64,000 nt of DNA from CAYNHQ01 sp964397255 (GCA_964397255.1 CAYNHQ010000001.1:186001-250000); one strand, 5' to 3'; counted from the stretch's first letter, positions 17,073 to 25,901 are shown. Numbers and translations: made by a program. The notes: a model not told the origin generated them from the letters alone.

Positions 17073-17088
17073 AGGCGCAAAGGCGCCT
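17073..17088. repeat. Inverted repeat between leuS and metG
   Basis: AGGCGC-aaag-GCGCCT is a perfect 6-bp inverted repeat centred in the 71-bp gap between two divergent aminoacyl-tRNA synthetase genes. It could be an operator seen by both promoters, or a hairpin in a leader. I see no strong -35/-10 pair around it. There is no T-run, so it is not a convincing terminator. Confidence 0.4.
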
Positions 17089-17125
17089 CTTTCCTTGGCC
17101 TGGCAATCGGGTAGAAAGGAATGAA

Positions 17126-18640
17126 GTGGCCAAATTTTACATCACGACCGCAATTGATTATTCCAACTCCGCCCCTCACCTGGGGACAGCGTTTGAGAAA
17201 ATCGGTGCCGATGTCATTGCCCGATACCGACGGATGTGCGGGGACGATGTTTATTTTGTCATGGGAAATGACGAACATTCACAAAATGTCCGGAAACGGG
17301 CGGAGGAATTACATCTCGACCCAAAAGTGTATTGCGATCAAATGGCGGCGGAATTCCGTGCCACTTGGAAAGAACTTTTGATCTCCAACGACTTCTTTAT
17401 TCAGACGACATCGCCCGAACATCATGCCACGGTTCGTGATTTGGCCACTCGAATTTTCGCGGCAAAAAGCGCCAAGGGCGAACCGATTATTTTTAAGAAA
17501 CCCTATGAGGGTCACTACTGTGTTTCTTGCGAAGCGTTTTACACGGAAAAAGATTTGGTCGACGGCCTTTGCCCGAACCACAAGACCAAACCCCAGTGGA
17601 TCAAAGAAGAAAATTATTTTTTTCGACTCAGCTCGTTTGCAGAGCCTCTCAAAAAATTGATTCAAACGGATGGATTTGTTCGCCCGCTTTCCCGGCGTAA
17701 TGAACTTCTTCAAGTTCTCGATCAGGGTTTGGAAGATGTATCCATTTCCCGCGCGAACAAGGATTGGGGAGTCAAACTCCCATTTGATGAAAATGCGGTT
17801 GCGTACGTTTGGTTCGACGCGCTCATCAATTACGTCTCGGCCATCGGACCGCTGGATGGGAAAAAATTCAAGCAATACTGGCCGGCTGATCTCCATGTCA
17901 TTGGAAAGGACATCACGCGCTTTCATTGTCTCATTTGGCCTGCGATGCTCTTGGCGGCGGGCTTACCACCGCCGAAATCTGTTTGGGCCCATGGATTTGT
18001 TTCAATCAGTGGAGAGAAGATGTCGAAGAGTAGAGGGAACGTCGCCGACCCAAAGGCCTTAGCGGCAGCATATGGAGCAGATGCGCTTCGCTATCATTTA
18101 ATGCGCGAAGTTCCCTGGGATAAGGACGGCGACTTTTCGGAAGAACGTTTGGCCGCACGATACAATGCCGACTTAGCGAACAATCTGGGAAATCTCGTCA
18201 GTCGGACGATCACCATGGTGAAAAAGTATTTTGGCGATGAATTTGTGCGTCCGGCCAAGAGTGACATCGCGGATATTTCGAAACGAATCGATCGATATAG
18301 GGCCTTTATGAATGCCTATGCCCTTGATCAGGCGCTTTTGGAAGTTTGGGAGCTTGTGAGTGCAACGAATGGCCTCATTGCGAAGCACCAACCATGGACC
18401 ATGGCGAAAGATCCATCAAAAAAAGTTTCAATGGCGGAACTCTTTTATACTTTGTTGGAGCGGATTCGATGGAGTGCGTTTCTTCTTCTTCCAGTCATGC
18501 CTGAAAAGATGAACGAACTTCTTGCTCTTTTGGGTCTCCAAAGTACGAAAACGACGTTTTCAGCCTTTCCCTCTCCTGGCGATCAGCTCTCCTACAAACT
18601 GATGGATCCCACGCCACTCTTTCCTCGACTAACTAAGTAG
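17126..18640 (+). CDS. metG: Methionyl-tRNA synthetase (short form without C-terminal tRNA-binding domain)
   Basis: Class I synthetase charging both initiator and elongator tRNA-Met. GTG start preceded by AAAGGAATGAA. The HIGH-equivalent is SAPHLGTAFEK, and the KMSKS loop is SGEKMSKSRGNVADPKALA. One zinc-knuckle block, CVSCEAFYTEKDLVDGLCPNH, is present. At 504 aa it ends after the anticodon-binding domain and lacks the C-terminal EMAP/Arc1p-like dimerisation domain of longer MetRS. It is divergent from leuS. Confidence 0.96.
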   Translation: MAKFYITTAIDYSNSAPHLGTAFEKIGADVIARYRRMCGDDVYFVMGNDEHSQNVRKRAEELHLDPKVYCDQMAAEFRATWKELLISNDFFIQTTSPEHHATVRDLATRIFAAKSAKGEPIIFKKPYEGHYCVSCEAFYTEKDLVDGLCPNHKTKPQWIKEENYFFRLSSFAEPLKKLIQTDGFVRPLSRRNELLQVLDQGLEDVSISRANKDWGVKLPFDENAVAYVWFDALINYVSAIGPLDGKKFKQYWPADLHVIGKDITRFHCLIWPAMLLAAGLPPPKSVWAHGFVSISGEKMSKSRGNVADPKALAAAYGADALRYHLMREVPWDKDGDFSEERLAARYNADLANNLGNLVSRTITMVKKYFGDEFVRPAKSDIADISKRIDRYRAFMNAYALDQALLEVWELVSATNGLIAKHQPWTMAKDPSKKVSMAELFYTLLERIRWSAFLLLPVMPEKMNELLALLGLQSTKTTFSAFPSPGDQLSYKLMDPTPLFPRLTK

Positions 18641-18720
18641 ATCTTTACATTTTCTTATTGACCGGCGCGCGCTCCCGCTGATATGCGAACCCCTTTTGAT
18701 GGCTTAACGAGGAGAGAAGC

Positions 18721-20886
18721 ATGCACGAACCAGCGCAGAAGAGAGTACAGACCCCATCCGAACACTTCACTCCCTACATTCCAGCCAATCAAAACGTTTT
18801 AGAATTTAGTCCAAAAGCAATCATCCTAGGCTTGTTTTTTGGCATGCTCTTTGGCGCTGTGACCGTGTATTTGGGTTTAAAATTGGGTCTGACTGTCAAC
18901 GCGTCCATTCCCATTGCCGTTCTTTCCATCATGATTCTAAAAAATCTTGGGCACTCGACGATTTTGGAAAACAATCTCGTTCAGACCATCGGAAGCGCTG
19001 GAGAGGCGATAGCGGGAGGTGTGATCTTCACGGTCCCTGCAGTGATTTTTCTCGGCTACAACCTTGAATATTGGAAGATTACCCTCTTTGCTCTCTGTGG
19101 TGGGTGGTTGGGAGTTCTTTTCATGATTCCTCTTCGTCGCGCTCTGATCGTCAAAGAGCATGGCGTTCTGCCCTATCCGGAAGGCACCGCCTGCGCCGAT
19201 ATTTTGGTGGCAGGAGAGAAAAAAGGGGAGATGGCGAAGCGCGTTTTCCAAGGGGTGGGTTTCGGCATCGTTTATAAAATTCTCAATTCCGTTTTTGTCT
19301 TTTGGAAGGACACCATCACGTGGACGTCCAAAACCGTTTTTCCTGGAATGACAGCGACAGCGGAGATTTCACCCGAACTCATGGGTGTGGGTTACATCAT
19401 CGGCCCCCGCTCTGGATCCATCATGGTGGCGGGCGGTGTAATGGCTTGGATGTGTCTTATTCCACTCATTCAATTCTTTGGTTCCACAAGTACGGCAATC
19501 ATTCCCCCAGCATTAATCCCGATCAGCCAAATGAAACCGAGCCAGATTTGGAGCAATTACGTTCGATACATCGGCGCAGGTGCCGTTGTCGTCGGGGGAT
19601 TCTATAACCTCATGAAAGCCCTGCCGATGATCATCGAATCGTTTATGGGGGGGATAAAAAGTATGGGAGCCAGCCGACAAAGTGCCGCAGCTGAAATGGC
19701 CAGCCGTCCTCGTACCGAGCGTGATATGCCCGATTGGCTCGTCATTGGCGGTGCGGTCACGATTATTGGCATTCTTTGGATTATGCTCAATTTCGCCATC
19801 AACCCTCTTCACCCTTTTTCTAATTTCATCGCCTCGGTCTTGATGGTGATTTTGGGATTCTTCTTCGTAACGGTCTCCTGTCGAATGGTGGGAATGATCG
19901 GTACGACGAATAACCCGGTTTCAGGGGACACCATTGCTACGCTCATGATCACGTGCCTCCTCTTTTTCCTCGCGGGATGGACAGGGGGTTCGTTTGCCGT
20001 CGTTGCGCTTTCTGTCGGCGCTGTAATCTGCATTGCCTCTGCGAATGCTGGAACGACCTCGCAAGACCTTAAAACTGGTTTCATCGTAGGGGGAACACCA
20101 AAATTTCAGCAAGTCGGCCTTATGTTGGGCGTGACGTTTAGCGCGCTCGTCATTGGTGGAACGTTGATCTTTATGAACAACACCTACCGAAAATTCACCC
20201 CGCTTCCCTCAGCGGTTTCTGTTCCGGCTACTTACATTACGGCTGAAACGGTGAATTACGACGGTCAGGGGTATCGAAAAGCGATTGTGAAAGAAGATAG
20301 CGCTGGACTTCCCGCAGGAAGATACTTGGTCGATCCGAGCGGCCAATCACGTATTTCTATGACCGAAGGAATTGGCGGCGAGAAAATGCCGGCACCGCAG
20401 GCGAAACTCATGTCAGTGGTTATTGATGGAATTCTGACACAAAAGTTGCCGTGGGCCTTCATTATTGCCGGCGGCGTGATTGCCCTTACGATGATTCTCT
20501 GTGGTTTGACGGCGGTTCTCGCGTTTGCCGTCGGTCTTTATTTACCGCTTTCCACGACAGCACCAGTGTTTTGTGGCGCTATGGTTCGGGCCGTTGTGGA
20601 TTGGGTGCGCTCACGAAGAGCTCAAAAATCAGGGGGCAAGTTCAAAGAAGAAGATGATTCAGGCCCTGGCGCTCTTTTCTCATCGGGTCTGGTAGCAGGT
20701 GGAGCCTTGGGCGGAATTGCCGTCGCGATATCAGCAAATTTCCAAGATTTTCAAAAGATGGCCGAAAAAGTCGGTACCAATACGCTTGGCTCATTCGCCG
20801 AAGGTGATTTTCTCGCCGTCCTGATGTTCGGAATTATGGGCTATCTCATCTTCCGCATCGGCTCCAAACATACCACGACGAACTAG
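18721..20886 (+). CDS. OPT family oligopeptide transporter
   Basis: 721-aa inner-membrane protein with about 14-16 hydrophobic helices. LFGAVTVYLGLKLGLTVNASIPIAV at the N-terminus and GVLPYPEGTACADILVAGE are typical of the prokaryotic OPT subfamily. NNPVSGDTIATLMIT and SANAGTTSQDLKTGFIVGGTP are further conserved blocks. An extracytoplasmic loop near residues 480-565 is hydrophilic. It probably imports peptides or a peptide-like chelate using the proton gradient; the substrate is unknown. GAGGAGAGAAGC gives a strong ribosome-binding site. It converges with the glycoside-hydrolase-like gene, overlapping by 4 bp. Confidence 0.93.
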   Translation: MHEPAQKRVQTPSEHFTPYIPANQNVLEFSPKAIILGLFFGMLFGAVTVYLGLKLGLTVNASIPIAVLSIMILKNLGHSTILENNLVQTIGSAGEAIAGGVIFTVPAVIFLGYNLEYWKITLFALCGGWLGVLFMIPLRRALIVKEHGVLPYPEGTACADILVAGEKKGEMAKRVFQGVGFGIVYKILNSVFVFWKDTITWTSKTVFPGMTATAEISPELMGVGYIIGPRSGSIMVAGGVMAWMCLIPLIQFFGSTSTAIIPPALIPISQMKPSQIWSNYVRYIGAGAVVVGGFYNLMKALPMIIESFMGGIKSMGASRQSAAAEMASRPRTERDMPDWLVIGGAVTIIGILWIMLNFAINPLHPFSNFIASVLMVILGFFFVTVSCRMVGMIGTTNNPVSGDTIATLMITCLLFFLAGWTGGSFAVVALSVGAVICIASANAGTTSQDLKTGFIVGGTPKFQQVGLMLGVTFSALVIGGTLIFMNNTYRKFTPLPSAVSVPATYITAETVNYDGQGYRKAIVKEDSAGLPAGRYLVDPSGQSRISMTEGIGGEKMPAPQAKLMSVVIDGILTQKLPWAFIIAGGVIALTMILCGLTAVLAFAVGLYLPLSTTAPVFCGAMVRAVVDWVRSRRAQKSGGKFKEEDDSGPGALFSSGLVAGGALGGIAVAISANFQDFQKMAEKVGTNTLGSFAEGDFLAVLMFGIMGYLIFRIGSKHTTTN

Positions 20887-22226
20887 AGTCTTTTTAGTGC
20901 TTCTCTAAACTCGCTCATCACGTTTGGGCGATCGACGAGATAAACTCCAGTGAAAGGTGGAGCTATTGGGTAGGTCTCTTCTTTTCCGGGCAGCAGGTCA
21001 GGGCGGGTTTCGGGAAAGATTCTCCAATCTCCTGAGCGATAGGCGTAAATATCTGTGGCTCTTGCTCCGGCCTCCTGGGCCGCTCGGATGATAGAGACGA
21101 GTTCCGATCCAGTCGGATGGTCTTTTAGGTTTTTGTTGAAATCGGTATTTCCCCAGAATGTGAAAAATGGATACGGCTTTCCATCAAAACTCTGTTGAAC
21201 ATTTTTAATTATTTCCTTCGTTCTTTTTAAATAAGTTGGAAATTCTTTTTCCGATGTCCACATGAATGTGGCATAGACAGAAATCGCATCCCAATATTTC
21301 GCTACTTTTTGAATATCAAGCCCACGCTGATCAATATAGAGTTCGGCGGTCTCCGCGCCGATAGCCGCGCGCGCTTTTACAGCATCGCTCTGCAGGTCCA
21401 CTTGGGTTTGCAAAAGCCATTCATCATCCACTAAAACCAAAATATGAGATGGGTTTGGGTCAGTGGTTTTCAATATTCTTCTGGTTATCTTTGCCCAGTA
21501 TTCGAGCCATTCACCACGGGCAGAAATCCAGTCTGACCAGGCTGCACGGGTTTTTTTGTCACGAGGAGGAGGAATTGATTCCCACGAGGTCGATTCTTCT
21601 CCTTTCCAGCTATCGTGAAGGAGTTTGAGAGTCCCATATTTTTTCTTAAGCCACTTTTGGAATCGAGCCTGATCTAACGCAGAATAACTGGCGTATTTCC
21701 CCTGTTTCGCCTTTGAATCTTCAGGGCGACCAATTTGAAACGTGTCGTCGAAATAATATCCAAGAAAATTGGAAAAGCCCTTCGTGATTTCTCCAATATT
21801 TTTAAGATAGGGAACCCAAACTTCATCCACCCATTTTCGTTCGTAGATATTCGGTCCAAAACGAACATTCCCAAGTTCATCGACCGTTTCCATCCCCGCT
21901 GGAATCGGAAGGGAGTTCCAAGAGGGGCTCCAAATACTTAGATAAACGCCCAGTCCCGTCTCTTTCGCGGTAGTAAGAAAGGCTCGAACGTCCTTCTTTC
22001 GGTGTTGCAGAGCTGTCGCATCGTAACCAAAGGCTCCGACCACATAGGTAAAGCCTCCTCGTCTCATATTTTTTAAATCAGTCTGCCACTGCGTCGGCCG
22101 TACCGCATTGATCCAATACCACGCCCCTACCGGATAAGGAGTTGCCTCCTTCGCGTTGGTGGCAGAATGAATTCCTACTACGACCATCGCAACCAAAATC
22201 TGGACCTTCAGCCTCATGACGAACAA
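20883..22226 (-). CDS. Secreted glycoside-hydrolase-like protein (TIM-barrel, GH42-like)
   Basis: 447 aa with a signal peptide; the better start is the ATG three codons in (22217), giving MRLKVQILVAMVVVGIHSATNA. The mature part has the repeating beta/alpha texture of a TIM barrel. QARFQKWLKKKYGTLKLLHDSWKG resembles the segment of GH42 beta-galactosidases that reads KYGTIEALNxAWG. GVYLSIWSPSWNSLP and YPFFTFWGNTDFN are likely barrel strands. I cannot place the catalytic acids with certainty, so activity and substrate stay open. It stands alone, convergent with the OPT transporter. Confidence 0.6.
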   Translation of the reverse strand: MFVMRLKVQILVAMVVVGIHSATNAKEATPYPVGAWYWINAVRPTQWQTDLKNMRRGGFTYVVGAFGYDATALQHRKKDVRAFLTTAKETGLGVYLSIWSPSWNSLPIPAGMETVDELGNVRFGPNIYERKWVDEVWVPYLKNIGEITKGFSNFLGYYFDDTFQIGRPEDSKAKQGKYASYSALDQARFQKWLKKKYGTLKLLHDSWKGEESTSWESIPPPRDKKTRAAWSDWISARGEWLEYWAKITRRILKTTDPNPSHILVLVDDEWLLQTQVDLQSDAVKARAAIGAETAELYIDQRGLDIQKVAKYWDAISVYATFMWTSEKEFPTYLKRTKEIIKNVQQSFDGKPYPFFTFWGNTDFNKNLKDHPTGSELVSIIRAAQEAGARATDIYAYRSGDWRIFPETRPDLLPGKEETYPIAPPFTGVYLVDRPNVMSEFREALKRL

Positions 22227-22246
22227 GTCTTACCATCCATGTCCTC

Positions 22247-23704
22247 TTACGCAATGATGATCCTCGCCTCACTGGGTTCTTGGAACCAGTTTCTCCGGCG
22301 GATTTTCTGCAATATCTTGGGATAGGGAGAAAACCTCAAATGCGAGAACTCTTGGGCTTTGACGAGCATTCGGATGAGAGGATCGGGGCGGTTCCGGCGT
22401 GTCATGGCCCTGAGCGTCCCCATGTAATCCTCCCGATAAACCGTTGGGATGATGATGGTCGAAAGACCCATACCGGAGAGTTCGGCGTTCATGAAGATGC
22501 GGGCGATCCGGCCATTTCCGTCCCGGAACGGATGAACGTCCGCGATGAGAAACATCATGAATATCGCCCGAGCCATTCCACCAGGCAGGTCTCTATACAA
22601 TCGCAGGCCTTGCTCGAGCGTTCCGATCACATATCCCGGGTCGACGAAAACCGTACTTCCGGCTCGATTGGGTCGATTTTTGAAAACCCCCGGCATCGCT
22701 TCCGGCCGATCTTTCATGAGAGTGGTATGCCGTTCCTTCAAGACGCGCTCAAAGCTTTTGTAACTGTCCGGCCGGCGGTGCATTTCGTCCGAATCTGAAA
22801 CGATCTGGAATGTTCCCAAAATGTCATGGGCATCCTTCGGCCGGTTTTTTGGGATTTTTCCCTCGAAGACGATTTCTTCCGCTTCTTCGATTTCAAACGT
22901 GGTTCCCTCAATGTAGTTGGAAAAATAAGCTTCAAAAAAGGCCTTGTTTCTGAAGTGCTCGGGAGCCGAATATTCGTCTGAAAGAGACCGGAAGGGCTGG
23001 TGCCGGAGGTCAGCAAATAAAATGTGGCATCGTTCGAGGCAATGCTCGTCGTAAGGAATATGTTTAGAGCGAGCGCGGGCGATGTTCGAACGCAAGATGC
23101 CGGCAGGTCGGCTCCGAAGCATCGCACCCACGATTTGATCAAGGCGCTTGAACTCCCGCTTCCAACCGAACTGTCGAGCAATGACGCGCGCGCGGTCGCG
23201 CAAATCATTCAGTTCCTTTACCCCTTTTGCGCGGAGAATTTCCTCGAGGCGGCGTTCCAAGTCCTCCCGAGGGAGTGTGCGTTCCTCGTTTCCTCCTCGC
23301 GTGATGGATAAATTTTCGAGCAGAGCACGGGGCATGGAAGAAACTCTTGCATTGATGAAGGGAGGATCGTCTTTCAGGGGTTTCGGTCCGCTCATGAACT
23401 TGAGGGTTAAGCCCGGATATCGGAGCCGTCGCCTTGCTGATCCAGTCAAATAAACAACTCCTTTGGGACTCGGCTTGTACTCCAGTGCGGTTCGATGCGT
23501 AAGTAAGGCATTTGGGAATAAGTTCGACACGATTTGCGCCCACCCTCTTCGCACCGCTTCCGCCTGGTGCCCTATGGGAACACTGGTATACAGGCGTGGG
23601 CCGGCGGCTCGGATCTTTTTCTCTCGCTTAAGTCTTGCCATCCATTGCCGGCTCCTGGAGTCCGGGGCCGGGAACAGGAGCGGCGGGAGGAGGATTGGGG
23701 CCAT
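22247..23704 (-). CDS. Fic-domain protein with N-terminal AbiEi-like winged-helix region
   Basis: Counting from ATG 23704, residues 22-110 (KREKKIRAAGPRLYTSV, ALLTHRTALEY, GVVYLTGSARRRLRYPGLTLKFM) resemble the winged-helix plus domain of AbiEi-type antitoxins. The Fic core follows: inhibitory helix motif SNYIEG at 262-267, matching (S/T)xxxE(G/N), and catalytic HPFRDGNGRIAR from His391. Fic proteins usually transfer AMP from ATP to a hydroxyl on a target protein; the upstream motif suggests self-inhibition. ATG 23641 has a GGAG upstream and drops a Pro-rich 21-residue lead, so it may be the true start. Upstream DNA holds an AT-rich tandem repeat. Confidence 0.85.
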   Translation of the reverse strand: MAPILLPPLLFPAPDSRSRQWMARLKREKKIRAAGPRLYTSVPIGHQAEAVRRGWAQIVSNLFPNALLTHRTALEYKPSPKGVVYLTGSARRRLRYPGLTLKFMSGPKPLKDDPPFINARVSSMPRALLENLSITRGGNEERTLPREDLERRLEEILRAKGVKELNDLRDRARVIARQFGWKREFKRLDQIVGAMLRSRPAGILRSNIARARSKHIPYDEHCLERCHILFADLRHQPFRSLSDEYSAPEHFRNKAFFEAYFSNYIEGTTFEIEEAEEIVFEGKIPKNRPKDAHDILGTFQIVSDSDEMHRRPDSYKSFERVLKERHTTLMKDRPEAMPGVFKNRPNRAGSTVFVDPGYVIGTLEQGLRLYRDLPGGMARAIFMMFLIADVHPFRDGNGRIARIFMNAELSGMGLSTIIIPTVYREDYMGTLRAMTRRNRPDPLIRMLVKAQEFSHLRFSPYPKILQKIRRRNWFQEPSEARIIIA

Positions 23705-23717
23705 AGCAATTTTTAAT

Positions 23718-23777
23718 CATATAATTGAATATATGTCAATATTTGTGCATATAATTATCAAAGTGTCGATATTTATG
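23718..23777. repeat. Imperfect 30-bp tandem repeat upstream of the Fic gene
   Basis: Two adjacent 30-bp units (23718-23747 and 23748-23777) agree at 22 of 30 positions. Each begins CATATAATT and carries GTC(A/G)ATATTT(G/A)TG in its second half. The very AT-rich stretch stands out from its surroundings. The period is close to three helical turns, which suits a dimeric regulator, possibly the Fic protein's own winged-helix domain. A minus-strand TTGACA (23734-23739) lies inside it. The rest of the gap up to 23889 has no gene I can support. Confidence 0.6.
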
Positions 23778-23889
23778 CAAATGAACGCACATTCTCCAAC
23801 TACGGGTCTTGAACTTTCACATGTCTCGTATGGTGGCAGCCCAATCTCCGCTTGTTGTGTAATACCGGCAAAGGACGTAAAAAGTTGAG

Positions 23890-24597
23890 GTGGGGCAAAC
23901 GATCAAAATCGGATTGATCGGAGATAGGAGTGAAGCCGTTCTCGCGCATCGGGCAATTCCCAAGGCAATCGAATTGCTGCTGCCAAAGTTTCAGGCTGAC
24001 TTCAAGATGGAATGGATTCCGACGATGGAGCTTGAGCGAAATTTTGCGGGCGTCGTAAAAGACATTTCTGGTTTTTGGTGCACGCCGGGAAGCCCCTATG
24101 AAAGTATGGATGGAGTCCTCAGGGCCATTCGATATACGCGCGAAAGCAAAATTCCACTTCTGGGGACATGCGGGGGTTTCCAGCACATGCTTATTGAGTA
24201 TGCGAGGAATGTTCTAGGAGTTGCCAATGCCGATCATCAGGAAAGTTCGCCTGCAGCTGAGATAAAATTTATTTCAAAACTTTCGTGCTCATTGGTCGGA
24301 ATGAAAGAGAAAATCTTTTTCTCTCCTCGATCACGTTTAGCGAAAATTCATTCCGAAAAAGAATTCGAGGGTGAGTTTTATTGCAGCTATGGTTTGAATC
24401 CTAAGTTTGAAGAAAGATTTGAGGGTACGGCGCTCAGAATTACAGGGCGAGATAGAATGGGATCCGCACGAGGCGTTGAACTGGAAGATCACCCTTTCTT
24501 CATTGGAACCCTTTTTCAGCCGGAATTGGCCGCTCTTCGGGGAGAAGAATCCCCTCTCGTCGCTGAATTTTTAAAAACGATGGGGCCTCTCGAATGA
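23890..24597 (+). CDS. CTP synthase C-terminal-like class I glutamine amidotransferase
   Basis: 235 aa with a stand-alone class I glutamine amidotransferase fold related to the C-terminal half of CTP synthase but with no synthetase domain. The nucleophile is Cys94 in LLGTCGGFQHMLIEYARNVLG. FWCTPGSPYESMDGVLRAI is the CTP-synthase-like oxyanion block, and HPFFIGTLFQPEL is the C-terminal His/Glu region. Such proteins are usually annotated as CTP synthase C-terminal region-related, of unknown function. GTG start with GAGG just before it. It overlaps the following lipoprotein by 4 bp. Confidence 0.82.
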   Translation: MGQTIKIGLIGDRSEAVLAHRAIPKAIELLLPKFQADFKMEWIPTMELERNFAGVVKDISGFWCTPGSPYESMDGVLRAIRYTRESKIPLLGTCGGFQHMLIEYARNVLGVANADHQESSPAAEIKFISKLSCSLVGMKEKIFFSPRSRLAKIHSEKEFEGEFYCSYGLNPKFEERFEGTALRITGRDRMGSARGVELEDHPFFIGTLFQPELAALRGEESPLVAEFLKTMGPLE

Positions 24598-25022
24598 AGC
24601 GAGCTTTCGCATTCGGCCTACTTTTCCTCGCGCTTTCTTGTCAAAAAGATCCTGAAGAAACCGCCATTCGGCAAATTGTGGATGAAATGAAAATCGCGAT
24701 GGAAGCCAAGGATTTTGAGAAGGCGTTGGCGCCTGTCTCCTCCGATTATCAGGACAATGTCGGCTCAAATCGGCGAAATTTGTCTCGTCGATTTAAACAG
24801 GCTTTTCAATCCTACGATCACTTGGCCATTCATTCGCCGATAGAAAAAATGGAGCGGAGCGGTTGGTCGGCCACCGTTCACATGCAGATTCGGGTCGATG
24901 GTATTCAGGGTTCGAAAAAGGAAATGGTTTTTGGATCTCCGCTTGGCGGGAAAAAGGTCGAACTCTATTTTCAAAAGCGGCTGGATCGTTGGTGGATTAC
25001 CGGCACCACTCTCATGAAATAG
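24594..25022 (+). CDS. Small predicted lipoprotein (NTF2-like)
   Basis: 142 aa starting MKRAFAFGLLFLALSCQKDPEE, a short lipoprotein signal with the lipobox LALSC and Cys at residue 16. The mature protein begins with a helix (ETAIRQIVDEMKIAMEAKDFEKALAPVSSDYQDN) and continues as beta strands ending YFQKRLDRWWITGTTL, the pattern of an NTF2-like cone-shaped fold. Function unknown. It is coupled by ATGA overlap to the amidotransferase upstream. Confidence 0.75.
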   Translation: MKRAFAFGLLFLALSCQKDPEETAIRQIVDEMKIAMEAKDFEKALAPVSSDYQDNVGSNRRNLSRRFKQAFQSYDHLAIHSPIEKMERSGWSATVHMQIRVDGIQGSKKEMVFGSPLGGKKVELYFQKRLDRWWITGTTLMK

Positions 25023-25430
25023 CTTTCGTGAGCTGGGTAGGGGGGGAACCGAGAGGAGGAATTCAGGTTCCCACTGCTCGATTTCAGCACACCGGAAATC
25101 GGCCTCCAGCGCGTGTTTGCGCGACGCATCAAGCCAAAAATGACGTCAAATCAATGGGTTCCAAAACAGGCCTATCGGGGACCACTTGGAATAGCTGTTG
25201 CTGTAGCAAAGGGGTGAGGAAAAACGATGCTCATCCCACCCGATAGATTGAGAGACCCAAAAGGGCAATCGCGACGGGACGAGCCACAGCCTCTTCCGCT
25301 TGAACTCCCGATCCCTCTTCTTCCTCCTCTTCCCCTTCACAAAGAAGAGAAAGAGCCCAGCGAGAATCGCGGGGTCTGGATCATCGAGATTTAGTTTCAT
25401 CCCCAGCATAAGTCGACTATTCTTTTCCAG
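25023..25430. other. Gap of about 400 bases with one weak small ORF
   Basis: Between the small lipoprotein and the 25431 beta-barrel no established gene is visible. There is a strong AGGAGG at about 25055 that is not followed by a usable start codon at normal spacing. An open plus-strand stretch then reads ...RGPLGIAVAVAKG and stops at 25217, and a short Pro-rich ORF lies at 25227-25394. The stretch may hold a decayed gene. I see no clear terminator. Confidence 0.4.
25227..25394 (+). CDS. Possible small Pro/Leu-rich protein
   Basis: ATG at 25227 is preceded by GGGGTGAGGAAAAACG, a good Shine-Dalgarno at normal distance, and opens a 55-codon frame. The product starts MLIPPDRLRDPKGQSRRDEP and has a repetitive Pro/Leu middle followed by a charged end. 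No family is recognisable. The preceding open frame (ending AVAVAKG) stops nine bases earlier, as in an operon. It could equally be chance or a gene remnant. Confidence 0.25.
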   Translation: MLIPPDRLRDPKGQSRRDEPQPLPLELPIPLLPPLPLHKEEKEPSENRGVWIIEI

Positions 25431-25901
25431 ATGTTTCGGGCACTTGTATTGGTTGGTTTGCTCGCCACGTCGGCTGCGGTAGCGGGGCCAGGCGATTATA
25501 GCCTCCGAGTGAAGGGAGGACCTGCCTTTAATCTTCAAGATTGGGAAAATCAGTTTCGCCTAGGAGGCGAGTTTGATTACGACTTTGGCTTTCACCTCGG
25601 ATTTAACCTTGCCGCACTCATGGGATTTAGCGATACGTTTCGTTTCGATCTCATTCCTTCAGTGCGATACGACTATCTTTACATTGGTCCCGCGTCCCTT
25701 TACGGCCTTTTCGGTATTGGTTACGCGGCTCTTGATGGGCAAAATGCCCTCGATATGCGGTTTGGTACGGGATTGACACTCCCTTTGGGCGACCGGTTTG
25801 AATTCAACACCGACATTGACCTGTTTCTAACTCCGGCGGGAACACCAGGGACCCCCACGACATTGGAATGGCTAATCGGCTTCGGGACCCGTTCTCATTA
25901 A
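25431..25901 (+). CDS. Small outer-membrane beta-barrel protein
   Basis: 156 aa with signal peptide MFRALVLVGLLATSAAVAG. The mature part is a run of amphipathic strands (YSLRVKGGPAFNL, FRLGGEFDYDFGFHLGFNLAAL, FDLIPSVRYDYLYI, FGTGLTLPLGDRFEFNTDIDLFL), consistent with an eight-stranded OmpA/OmpW-like barrel. No ligand can be assigned. It converges with the thioesterase gene, whose stop follows immediately. Confidence 0.75.
   Translation: MFRALVLVGLLATSAAVAGPGDYSLRVKGGPAFNLQDWENQFRLGGEFDYDFGFHLGFNLAALMGFSDTFRFDLIPSVRYDYLYIGPASLYGLFGIGYAALDGQNALDMRFGTGLTLPLGDRFEFNTDIDLFLTPAGTPGTPTTLEWLIGFGTRSH

Noticed and set aside
17073..17088. Rho-independent terminator between leuS and metG
   Set aside because: The hairpin has no T-run on either strand and lies between 5' ends of divergent genes, where no terminator is expected.
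23718..23777. CRISPR array
   Set aside because: There are only two imperfect adjacent 30-bp units, with no spacers between them and no cas genes in the window.
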